The position numbers and the translations under genes are program-made. From positions 132,041-196,040 of the forward strand of contig NZ_MU158691.1 of assembly GCF_015209965.1 (NCBI RefSeq): DNA of 64,000 bases. The letters are read 5' to 3'. The DNA comes from Sphingobacterium pedocola. GTDB lineage: Bacteria > Bacteroidota > Bacteroidia > Sphingobacteriales > Sphingobacteriaceae. The first letter of the stretch is position 1. Every line of letters begins with the position of its first letter. Shown one piece after another: positions 24,976 to 33,307 of this stretch. The notes below the pieces were generated by a model that was given only the letters and a program-made list of their open reading frames with translations, searched no databases and had not been told where the DNA came from.

Positions 24976-27900
24976 ATGAAAAATAAATTATCCATTATCA
25001 AGAGCCGGGGACAGACCTCCTCCTTCTTTGCCCAAAAACATACTATATTTCTTCGGTATCTCTTCTGCGTTATTTTAGGTTTACAAGCGTTTTCAATAGC
25101 TGCACAGGATGTTGATACTCCAGTGGAGGGCGTAATCGTTAATGCTTCCGGTGCGGCAGTTTCTGGCGCTTCCGTAAAGGAGCTCGGCGCAACCAATTCG
25201 ACGCTAACGGATTCTGAAGGCCGCTTCGCGCTGAACGTGTCTTCATCCGATGCGACCTTAACGGTGTCGTACATCGGGTACCAGACACAAGAGATCGCCG
25301 TAGCAGGAAGAGCGAGTGTACGGATTGTTCTCCTGTCCAGAAGCGAGGAACTGGATGAAGTGGTAGTGGTCGGTTACGGCACCCAAAGGAAAATAAATGT
25401 AACCGGTGCAATATCTTCGGTAAATATGGAAGAACTGGAAGGTAGACCGGTTGTGAATGTTGTTGAAGCTTTACAGGGCACTACACCAGGGTTAACTATC
25501 CAACAAAGCAATTCGCAGCCTGGAAGCCGCCCGTCGATCAATATCCGCGGGATTAATACCTTGAATAACAATGATCCGATGGTTATCATCGATGGTATTC
25601 AGGGCGATATCCAGAACGTGAATATGGCGGATATTGAAAACATATCTGTATTGAAAGATGCGGCATCCGCTGCGATCTATGGTTCCCGTGCATCCAACGG
25701 TGTTATCCTCATCACGACGAAAAGGGGCAGCAAAGGATTGACACGCCTATCGTATGATTATATACATGCGGCACAGACACCGACTTTTTTGCCTAAGATA
25801 GTCGACTCGTGGGTGTATGCCGAACTACGGAACGAAGCACTCGTTAACTCGGGCCGACCAACGCAGTTCTCCTCGGGACAGATACGGAACTTTCGGGAAA
25901 ACGGACCCAATGCCAATTGGATGAAAGAAATATACCGCAACAGTGCGCCGCAGCAGTCGCACAACCTGTCGCTTTCTGGTGGCAACGACAAGACGACGTA
26001 CCTAATCTCCGGGGCTTATACCGATCAGGAGAGTATGTTTAAGGGGCCAGATTACGGATTAGAACGGTTTAATTTTCGTACCAATGTGGAAACGCAAGTT
26101 TCCGACCGTCTCAAGGTAGGTCTGTTGGCTGCCTATGCACGGAATACCGTGAAAGATCATGCTTATTGGACGGACTGGATCATTGAGCAGGCTACCCGTA
26201 TGCCATCGATCTACCCGATAAGAAACGAAAATGGCGATTATACCTACCCAGGCGGTAGCAATTCGAATTCCTTGGCCCGCCTAGAGCAGGGGGGGCTACG
26301 ACGCAGTGCCAACGACGATCTATCGGGTATCCTGAATGCCGAATTTAAGATTCTGGACGGATTGAAACTACGCGGGATGGTGGGCGCACAGTTGTATAAC
26401 AACCGACTGAAAGAAAACCGCAAGTCGATTCCGGGATCGGGCGATCTGGAGAACCGCATGACAAATAGTTCACAGCGCATAGAGAACATCACCACTAATC
26501 TCGTCTTAGCATACGATAAGTCGTGGGGAGAACATATGTTCAACTCCATCGTCGGCTACTCTTATGAGGGCGGCACGGACAACCGTTTTGAAACGTTTCG
26601 GCTCGTCGACGAGTCCAATAGAGACATCATGGGGGGTGCACAGACGGCGAATACCGGTAACGAGGAGTGGCAGCACGAATGGTCGATCTATTCCGCATTT
26701 TTACGGATGAACTATAATTTTGCCGATCGGTACCTGTTCGAGTTTAATCTGCGTGACGATATTTCGTCTAAGTTCAGGAAAGGCAACCGTTCTGCCTGGT
26801 TCCCATCATTATCTGCCGGATGGAGGCTTTCCGAGGAAAACTTCTATCCCGAGGGTCTTAAAAACATCATGCCGTCCGCAAAGATCAGATCATCATGGGG
26901 TCTGGTCGGTAACAACCGCATAGACGATTATAGCTACCAGGCCACGGTTAATGTCACGCAGGGATACAACTTTGGTAATACAATATATCCAGTTGCCTCC
27001 TTTGATGCTGTTAATCCGGATTTACGCTGGGAAACCACGCAGATGTTTAATGTAGGGGCAGACCTGGGTTTCCTGAACAATGCGCTGACCCTTACGGGGG
27101 AGTATTATGTGAATGATACCTACGATATTCTCATTGAAATCCCTGTTCCAGGTATGTTTGGCGGTGGTACACCGATACAGAATGCAGGTAAAGTGCAGAA
27201 CAAGGGATGGGAATTTGCGGCACGTTACCAGTTTAACACGGGAGCGGTAAATCATACCATCTCCGCAAATGTATCCGATAGCAAGAACAAGGTAATCGAC
27301 CTCAAGGGGACGCAATGGATCAATGGGTCGGATGTAAACACTGTCGTACGCGAAGGCTATCCGATTGAATCTTACTATGCATACCGTTGGGACGGATTCT
27401 TCCAGTCGGACAGCGAGGTCGCACAAGGCCCCCATTTGGATGGGATCACACCGAAACAGGGCGATCTTCGCTACCTGGATAAAAATGGCGACGGTATCGT
27501 GCGGGAAGATGACGATCGCTTCGTACTGGGCAATCGATTCCCACGTATGTTATATGGTTTCAACTACGGTGCAGGATGGAAGGGTGTAGATTTCTCTATG
27601 TTCTGGCAAGGGGTCGGACAACGAAAAGTATGGTTGAGAGGCGAGTCTGTGGAAGCTTTTCATAACAATAACGAAGGACCGGTTTTCGATTTTCATGTAG
27701 ATCGATGGACACCCACAAATCCAGATGCGGGGTATCCGCGTCTTACTGTAGGAGCAGAATCGGCAAACAACGCCGCAAAATCCAGTTTTTGGATCGAGAA
27801 CGCGGCCTATCTGCGCCTGAAAAACATACAATTGGGCTATACGTTTCCACATAAATGGACCGAAAGGATTTCGTTAAATCGCCTTCGTGTTTATACCAGT

Positions 27901-28023
27901 GTGCAGAATGCGCTGACCCTAACCGATATGAAAGGTGGATGGGATCCGGAGACTTCCGATGGTGGCGGGCGTATCTACCCCGTAAACCGGACCTATTCGG
28001 TCGGCTTGAATCTTAACTTTTAA
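24976..28023 (+). CDS. susC: SusC/RagA-type TonB-dependent outer-membrane transporter
   Basis: The 1015-residue protein has a signal peptide (cleavage near IAAQD, residue about 43), a carboxypeptidase-regulatory-like domain (about 50-120, VEGVIVNASGAAVSG), a TonB-box region before DEVVVVGYGTQRK (the SusC signature), a plug (to about 250) and a C-terminal beta-barrel ending in aromatic YSVGLNLNF. It imports oligosaccharides across the outer membrane together with the SusD-like protein encoded 10 bases downstream. In this locus the cargo is probably alpha-manno-oligosaccharide. The base composition looks richer in G and C than the housekeeping genes. Confidence 0.96.
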   Translation: MKNKLSIIKSRGQTSSFFAQKHTIFLRYLFCVILGLQAFSIAAQDVDTPVEGVIVNASGAAVSGASVKELGATNSTLTDSEGRFALNVSSSDATLTVSYIGYQTQEIAVAGRASVRIVLLSRSEELDEVVVVGYGTQRKINVTGAISSVNMEELEGRPVVNVVEALQGTTPGLTIQQSNSQPGSRPSINIRGINTLNNNDPMVIIDGIQGDIQNVNMADIENISVLKDAASAAIYGSRASNGVILITTKRGSKGLTRLSYDYIHAAQTPTFLPKIVDSWVYAELRNEALVNSGRPTQFSSGQIRNFRENGPNANWMKEIYRNSAPQQSHNLSLSGGNDKTTYLISGAYTDQESMFKGPDYGLERFNFRTNVETQVSDRLKVGLLAAYARNTVKDHAYWTDWIIEQATRMPSIYPIRNENGDYTYPGGSNSNSLARLEQGGLRRSANDDLSGILNAEFKILDGLKLRGMVGAQLYNNRLKENRKSIPGSGDLENRMTNSSQRIENITTNLVLAYDKSWGEHMFNSIVGYSYEGGTDNRFETFRLVDESNRDIMGGAQTANTGNEEWQHEWSIYSAFLRMNYNFADRYLFEFNLRDDISSKFRKGNRSAWFPSLSAGWRLSEENFYPEGLKNIMPSAKIRSSWGLVGNNRIDDYSYQATVNVTQGYNFGNTIYPVASFDAVNPDLRWETTQMFNVGADLGFLNNALTLTGEYYVNDTYDILIEIPVPGMFGGGTPIQNAGKVQNKGWEFAARYQFNTGAVNHTISANVSDSKNKVIDLKGTQWINGSDVNTVVREGYPIESYYAYRWDGFFQSDSEVAQGPHLDGITPKQGDLRYLDKNGDGIVREDDDRFVLGNRFPRMLYGFNYGAGWKGVDFSMFWQGVGQRKVWLRGESVEAFHNNNEGPVFDFHVDRWTPTNPDAGYPRLTVGAESANNAAKSSFWIENAAYLRLKNIQLGYTFPHKWTERISLNRLRVYTSVQNALTLTDMKGGWDPETSDGGGRIYPVNRTYSVGLNLNF

Positions 28024-28033
28024 ACGTACCATT

Positions 28034-29638
28034 ATGAACAAGCACCTATTAAGATATACCATAACAACAGTTATCACATGCATGCTTTTTGCATCATGCC
28101 ACGATCTAGACCTTACGCCACACGATAGGGAGACGGATACGGAGTATTGGAATAAACCCGAGTCGGCCTTGTATTCGGTTAACAGATGTTATCAGGGGTT
28201 GAACAATGCCGATGAGGTTTTGTATTCCGATGTGATGACGGATAATGCCTATACCAAAGTATCGAATACCCATAATCAGGCCATCGGAAATGGAACATTC
28301 TCCACGGCTGATAATTATGTGCGCAGCGTATGGGACTACCGCTATAGCGGTATCCACCAATGTAATCAGTTGCTTAATAATCTGGATCGTATCCCCGGAC
28401 TAAGTGACGAGCTACGTAACCGGTACAGGGGTGAAGCGACTTTTATCCGCGCGTATCATTATTTTGAGCTCTATTCTAAGTTTGGCGATATACCCTACTT
28501 CACGAAAGTGATCTCCATCGAGGAATCCCGGACATTGGGCCGCACTGCTAAATCGGAAGTGGTCAATAACCTGCTGGGTCAGCTGTCTACGGTTATTGAT
28601 AACAATTACCTGCCGCCTTCATACGATGAACAGAACACCGGACGTGTAACCCGTTGGGCGGCCATGGGCCTGAAAGCACGAATCCTGCTATTTGAAGGGG
28701 GAGAACGATACAAGGAGGTTACGCCCCTAACGAATAAGATCATGTCAGAGGGAGGCTTTTCGTTACACGGTGATTACGAACAATTGTTCACCATTCAGCA
28801 CGAGAACAATACCGAAGTGATGTTAGATGTACAATACAAACCCGTTGATCGGGAACATCAGGTCCAGTACCATTTTCTGCCACCCTCGTTGGGAGGCTAT
28901 TCACAGCTTTCTCCGCTTCAGGAATTGGTCGATAATTACCTGACACTGGATGGCTATCCCATTGATGAAGCGCCTTCGTCTAGTTACGACCCGAGCAACG
29001 CCTTTGCCAACCGGGATCCACGCTTGGAAGCGACCATCATCTATCCGGATAATTCCTACACTTTAGCCAATGGTTCGGAACACGTTGTCGACAGTCGGCC
29101 GGGCGTTTCTCCCGATGGATTCGGCTTCTCGTCTGATGCATCGGCTACCGGTTATTACATCAAAAAGTATTGGGACAACACCTACCGTTCTAACCTCATG
29201 TCGGGGCTTAATATCATCTTAATGCGTTATGCGGATATCCTGCTAATGCATGCCGAGGCACTGGCCGAACAGGGACAGTTGAACGAGACGGAATGGAACC
29301 GCACGATACGGCCGATCCGTGCTAGGGCTGGATTTACGGATGCACGGGCGTTGGCATACCCTACAGGTGGTAACCTGAGGGACATCGTGCGCCGGGAACG
29401 CCGCAGCGAACTAGCACTCGAAGGGCTAAGGCAGAAGGATATCATCCGCTGGCGGATAGCGGAGCAGGTACTGAACGGATGGACTCATGGAATCTATACC
29501 GGCGATGCAGTGGGTACGGATAACGGCTTTGTACGCGTAGAAAATCGGAAGTTCGATGCGTCTAAGCATTATTTGTGGCCGATTCCGCAAAATGAACGAG
29601 ATCTAAATAGCAACCTCTCACAAAATTCACCATGGTAA
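28034..29638 (+). CDS. susD: SusD/RagB-type surface glycan-binding lipoprotein
   Basis: The 534-residue protein begins with a lipoprotein signal with lipobox Cys at residue 22 (MLFASC), followed by the RagB/SusD fold of TPR-like helices. The typical early ATFIRAYHYFELYSKFGDIP, the middle LMRYADILLMHAEALAEQG and the late RRERRSELALEGLRQKDIIR are all present. It caps the SusC barrel and captures glycan on the cell surface. It is directly downstream of susC. Confidence 0.96.
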   Translation: MNKHLLRYTITTVITCMLFASCHDLDLTPHDRETDTEYWNKPESALYSVNRCYQGLNNADEVLYSDVMTDNAYTKVSNTHNQAIGNGTFSTADNYVRSVWDYRYSGIHQCNQLLNNLDRIPGLSDELRNRYRGEATFIRAYHYFELYSKFGDIPYFTKVISIEESRTLGRTAKSEVVNNLLGQLSTVIDNNYLPPSYDEQNTGRVTRWAAMGLKARILLFEGGERYKEVTPLTNKIMSEGGFSLHGDYEQLFTIQHENNTEVMLDVQYKPVDREHQVQYHFLPPSLGGYSQLSPLQELVDNYLTLDGYPIDEAPSSSYDPSNAFANRDPRLEATIIYPDNSYTLANGSEHVVDSRPGVSPDGFGFSSDASATGYYIKKYWDNTYRSNLMSGLNIILMRYADILLMHAEALAEQGQLNETEWNRTIRPIRARAGFTDARALAYPTGGNLRDIVRRERRSELALEGLRQKDIIRWRIAEQVLNGWTHGIYTGDAVGTDNGFVRVENRKFDASKHYLWPIPQNERDLNSNLSQNSPW

Positions 29639-29655
29639 CTTTTAAATTGAATAGC

Positions 29656-30798
29656 ATGAACTATTTATCTTTATCCATTATAGCAGCCCTTCTATTGCTA
29701 TTGAACGGCTGCTCCAAAGAATACCAGCTGTCCGCCGATTTTACAGTACCGACTGAATTATCGTCGCCCGAGAAAGTCCAGTTGGATGTTACCTCGTCCA
29801 ATAATATCGCTTTATCTTGGAGTGGGGGTGCGGCGGGCGACGGATCCTATGTGTTATACGAAGTGGTTTTCGCCAAAAAGGGGACAGATTTATCGCAACC
29901 TGTCGAGCGGATTAAAAGTGATTTCGGTGCGGAACCGAAACTGACACTTACCCACGCTGCGCTGAATGCCATTGCGCGCAAAGCGGGTATAAAGCCGGGC
30001 GAGACCGGAGAACTGTCTTGGTCAGTACTGACCTCGAAAGGCGGAGACGTGAGACCCACCGATCTAGCAAAGGACATTGCTGTAACCCGCGGTGAGGGAA
30101 TAGACAACATGCCGAACAACCTGTATTTGTATGGCGCGGGTAACGAAAGCAATGGCACCGAGGGTTCGCTATTTCGGGAGGCCTCGGATGGCATCTATGT
30201 GATATATTCTAAGGTAGCTGGAAATGGCGACCTGGAATTGAAGGGAAAAATCGGTGAGGACGAATTTGGGTATTATTTGGACGGTGCAAAGCTCAAGGAA
30301 GGTGCAGGGACGATCAACCTCGCTCCAAATGCCAACCCCTACCGGATTACCGTCGATTTTAATACGCTGTCTGTAAAGACCGAAGTGATATCGAATGTAC
30401 GCTGTATTTGGGGCGCCACTTACGATGTGATCGGGCAGTTGGCCTACGTGGGTGGTGGCAAATTTGCAGCTCAGAATACAGCGATCCGATTTATCGATCC
30501 CAGTAAGCCGGAAACCAATCCGCCAGGATGGCTAAGCTGGATAGAGGAAAGATATTATTTTATCGCCGCAGTGAATGGTGCGGACAAGTGCTGGGGACGA
30601 ATGGATGGGGTAAGTAGTGAACGACCTACCGGCGGTGAGCCGCTATCATTCTACGAAATTGGGGAATTTAACTGGAGCCAGTGGGATCACTTATGGAAAA
30701 TGAAAGGTGACCTCAATTCGAAAAGAGCCACCATTACGATAAATACAAATAAGGAAAACCTGATGATACATGAATTTTCTACTATTACAAATTTATAA
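29656..30798 (+). CDS. SusE-like outer-membrane lipoprotein
   Basis: I choose the ATG at 29656 because it gives a clean lipoprotein signal (MNYLSLSIIAALLLLLNGC, Cys19). The frame's earlier ATG at 29632 overlaps the susD stop. The mature 360 or so residues begin with a SusE-type immunoglobulin-like domain (VTSSNNIALSWSGGAAGDGS) and continue with further beta-rich repeats resembling SusE/SusF starch-binding lipoproteins. It likely holds alpha-mannan at the surface. Its position after susD and before two mannanase genes supports this; ligand preference is inferred. Confidence 0.82.
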   Translation: MNYLSLSIIAALLLLLNGCSKEYQLSADFTVPTELSSPEKVQLDVTSSNNIALSWSGGAAGDGSYVLYEVVFAKKGTDLSQPVERIKSDFGAEPKLTLTHAALNAIARKAGIKPGETGELSWSVLTSKGGDVRPTDLAKDIAVTRGEGIDNMPNNLYLYGAGNESNGTEGSLFREASDGIYVIYSKVAGNGDLELKGKIGEDEFGYYLDGAKLKEGAGTINLAPNANPYRITVDFNTLSVKTEVISNVRCIWGATYDVIGQLAYVGGGKFAAQNTAIRFIDPSKPETNPPGWLSWIEERYYFIAAVNGADKCWGRMDGVSSERPTGGEPLSFYEIGEFNWSQWDHLWKMKGDLNSKRATITINTNKENLMIHEFSTITNL

Positions 30799-30802
30799 AC
30801 CG

Positions 30803-31999
30803 ATGAAAAAGATATGCTATTTACTGTTAATTGCGTTTATCAGCACAGCATGTGATGATGGATCAGAGCCTTATGTAAAACCGGAAGATAATAGACCGCC
30901 AACAGAAGCGGTAAATTCGCCAGCAAGGGCCAAAGAAATTTTTGATCTTATCAATCAATATTATAAAGCGGGAGACCTATACAAAGAAAATTACCCGATG
31001 CAGTCCGGAGACGCTACGTATTCCTTTCTATGGCCTTATGATGCTGTCGTAAGTGGGGCATCCCAACTGCATCAATTGGGCTATGATGTCCGATACAACG
31101 AAATTGTTTCGGGATTCGAAAAATATTATAGGCAAACCGCACACGGTAACAATATAGGCGGATATGGATCTTCTACCAACGGCAGTACGGGTGGTGGAAC
31201 ACGTTTTTACGATGACAATTCCATCATCGGGGTCAATTTAATAGAGGCTTATCATATCACACAAGACGTAACCTACATTGAACGTGCAGCCCGGATTGTA
31301 CCATTTTTGGAAAGCGGGATTGATGATCAGTTGGGCGGTGCGTTGTGGTGGAATGAAGATTATCGATACAATCCGACATTAGCAGATGCCAATAAGCCCA
31401 CATGTTCAAATGGGTACGCGGCACTTTTCCTACTCATGTATTATGAGGTCTGTCCAGCAGCAGAAAAACCGCGTGTGCTAAAGTTAGCAACCGATTTATA
31501 CAGCTGGTTGCGTACCAACCTGTATGATCCAGCAACAAAATGTTATTGGAACGATAAAAATGCGAACGGTACGATAAATACGCGGTTGTGGACCTACAAT
31601 GCGGCTGTCATGGTGCAAAATGGCATACGGCTCGCGGAAGCTACCGGAAATAGCCAGTATCTGGAAGAAGCAAAAATTACAGCGCAAGGGGCTTATGATT
31701 ATTTCGTCAAAACCCGTAATGGAATACTGTCCTATACCGAGACCGATCCCTGGTTCAACACAAAATTGTTGCGTGCTTATATTGATTTAGCGGCGCACGA
31801 TGATAGGGCCAAAACGTACATTAATACGTATTACAATTTTATAAACAATGGGTATAAAAAAGCCCGTACCGATATTGGTTTCTTTTATGAAGACTGGACT
31901 GGCGGCAGCCCAGGTCGATATTACTCCTTGCTCATGCAAGGCGCTGTCGTTGAATCGTATGGTGCTTTAGCCCTATACAGCGGAGAAACTAGAAATTGA
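30803..31999 (+). CDS. GH76 endo-alpha-1,6-mannanase, lipoprotein
   Basis: The ATG at 30803 lies four bases after the previous stop and opens a lipoprotein signal (MKKICYLLLIAFISTACDDG, Cys17). The 398 residues match GH76 alpha-1,6-mannanases with an (alpha/alpha)6 barrel. The catalytic double Asp is seen in RFYDDNSIIGVNLIEAY (Asp137-Asp138), with NKPTCSNGYAALFLL and LWTYNAAVMVQNGIRL further on. It is probably surface-exposed, cutting the alpha-1,6 backbone of fungal-type mannan for uptake by the SusCD pair. Confidence 0.92.
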   Translation: MKKICYLLLIAFISTACDDGSEPYVKPEDNRPPTEAVNSPARAKEIFDLINQYYKAGDLYKENYPMQSGDATYSFLWPYDAVVSGASQLHQLGYDVRYNEIVSGFEKYYRQTAHGNNIGGYGSSTNGSTGGGTRFYDDNSIIGVNLIEAYHITQDVTYIERAARIVPFLESGIDDQLGGALWWNEDYRYNPTLADANKPTCSNGYAALFLLMYYEVCPAAEKPRVLKLATDLYSWLRTNLYDPATKCYWNDKNANGTINTRLWTYNAAVMVQNGIRLAEATGNSQYLEEAKITAQGAYDYFVKTRNGILSYTETDPWFNTKLLRAYIDLAAHDDRAKTYINTYYNFINNGYKKARTDIGFFYEDWTGGSPGRYYSLLMQGAVVESYGALALYSGETRN

Positions 32000-33189
32000 T
32001 GAATATGAAAGAAAGATTGTCATTGGTTTTCGCCCTCTGTATGTTTATGACCGCCATGCAAGCACAGCAAAAAGATAGTTATCTCCAGCGGGCTGAAGAA
32101 ACATTTGGACTCGTATGGAATAAATATCGGGTACCCCAGCATGGATTATTCGCTGAATATTATCCCAACAGTTATAAACCGGACCTCACGTATTTCCAGG
32201 ACGAGGGGCATAGGGCTAAGGAGGTATCCTACCTGTGGCCTATGAGTGGTGTGTTTTCATCAGTCAACATCCTAATGGAGCTAGATTCGAATGCCTATAA
32301 ACCATATCTTGATTCCATGGTAATAGCAGTGGAACAGTACCTGGATACGACCCGCATTCCCTATGGATACCAAGCTTACCCATCCAAATTTGAGACGGTA
32401 GATCGGTATTACGATGATAACGGATTGGTCGGTATCGATTATATCGATTCTTATACCATAACAGGAAATGCATCGTACTTAGCGAAGGCGCAAGAAGTGA
32501 TGACGTTCATTGAGAGCGGATGGAGCAAGGATTATGGCGGGGGCGTCCCTTGGCTGGAAGGAGTACGTGACCAAAAGCCGGCCTGCAGTAATGGTAAGGC
32601 GACGGTGCTGGCGTTGAAGATCTATCAAGCTTCCGGCGAAGAGAAATATCTGCAGTATGCGTTAAAGTCGTATGATTGGATGATGGCTACCCTCCGCGAC
32701 GAGGCGCTGGATATCATATGGAATGCCTTGCTCATACCGGATGGGACGGTAAGGGGGCGTACGACAACGGAAGTACAGCAGCACGCCTATACATATAATA
32801 CCGGCACCATGATCCAGTCGGCAGTGAGACTATATAACGTGACCGGACAGCTTAAATATCTGGAAGACGCGCGCGCATTAGCAGAAGGTTCGTATGCATA
32901 CTACTTCAGCTATACTGCGGATGGGATTCCATATGTCAAGGATATACCGTGGTTTACGTTGGTGTTGTTTAGAGGTTATCAGGAGCTGTATGAGATAGAT
33001 CGAGATCCAAAATATGTGAATGCGGTAATCGAACGTGCAGACTGGGCATGGGAATATGCTCGCGATCAAGAAGGTTTGCCCTGCCCGGATTGGACAGGTC
33101 GAAAAGATGAGCATAAGACGCCGAAATGGTTATTAGATACGTCCTGTATGGTAGAATTGTATGCGCGCATCGCCCAGATTAAAGAATAA
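31999..33189 (+). CDS. Second GH76 endo-alpha-1,6-mannanase, probably periplasmic
   Basis: The 396 residues (ATG 31999, sharing one base with the preceding TGA) have a non-lipoprotein signal peptide ending near MQAQQ. The GH76 barrel shows the catalytic pair in RYYDDNGLVGIDYIDSY (Asp139-Asp140), VRDQKPACSNGKATVLAL and the YTYNTGTMIQSAVRLYN motif. The clear divergence from the upstream GH76 and the different export signal suggest a second site of action, on imported oligosaccharides in the periplasm. ATG 32005 is an alternative start. Confidence 0.92.
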   Translation: MNMKERLSLVFALCMFMTAMQAQQKDSYLQRAEETFGLVWNKYRVPQHGLFAEYYPNSYKPDLTYFQDEGHRAKEVSYLWPMSGVFSSVNILMELDSNAYKPYLDSMVIAVEQYLDTTRIPYGYQAYPSKFETVDRYYDDNGLVGIDYIDSYTITGNASYLAKAQEVMTFIESGWSKDYGGGVPWLEGVRDQKPACSNGKATVLALKIYQASGEEKYLQYALKSYDWMMATLRDEALDIIWNALLIPDGTVRGRTTTEVQQHAYTYNTGTMIQSAVRLYNVTGQLKYLEDARALAEGSYAYYFSYTADGIPYVKDIPWFTLVLFRGYQELYEIDRDPKYVNAVIERADWAWEYARDQEGLPCPDWTGRKDEHKTPKWLLDTSCMVELYARIAQIKE

Positions 33190-33307
33190 GGCAACCGCTT
33201 AAGATTCAATAAATCAGCGGAGTGATCTCACGAACAAATTTGAAAGTAAATACAACCGACTAAGAATATTTAAAATAAAATAACGAAGTTATTAATAATT
33301 TATACAG

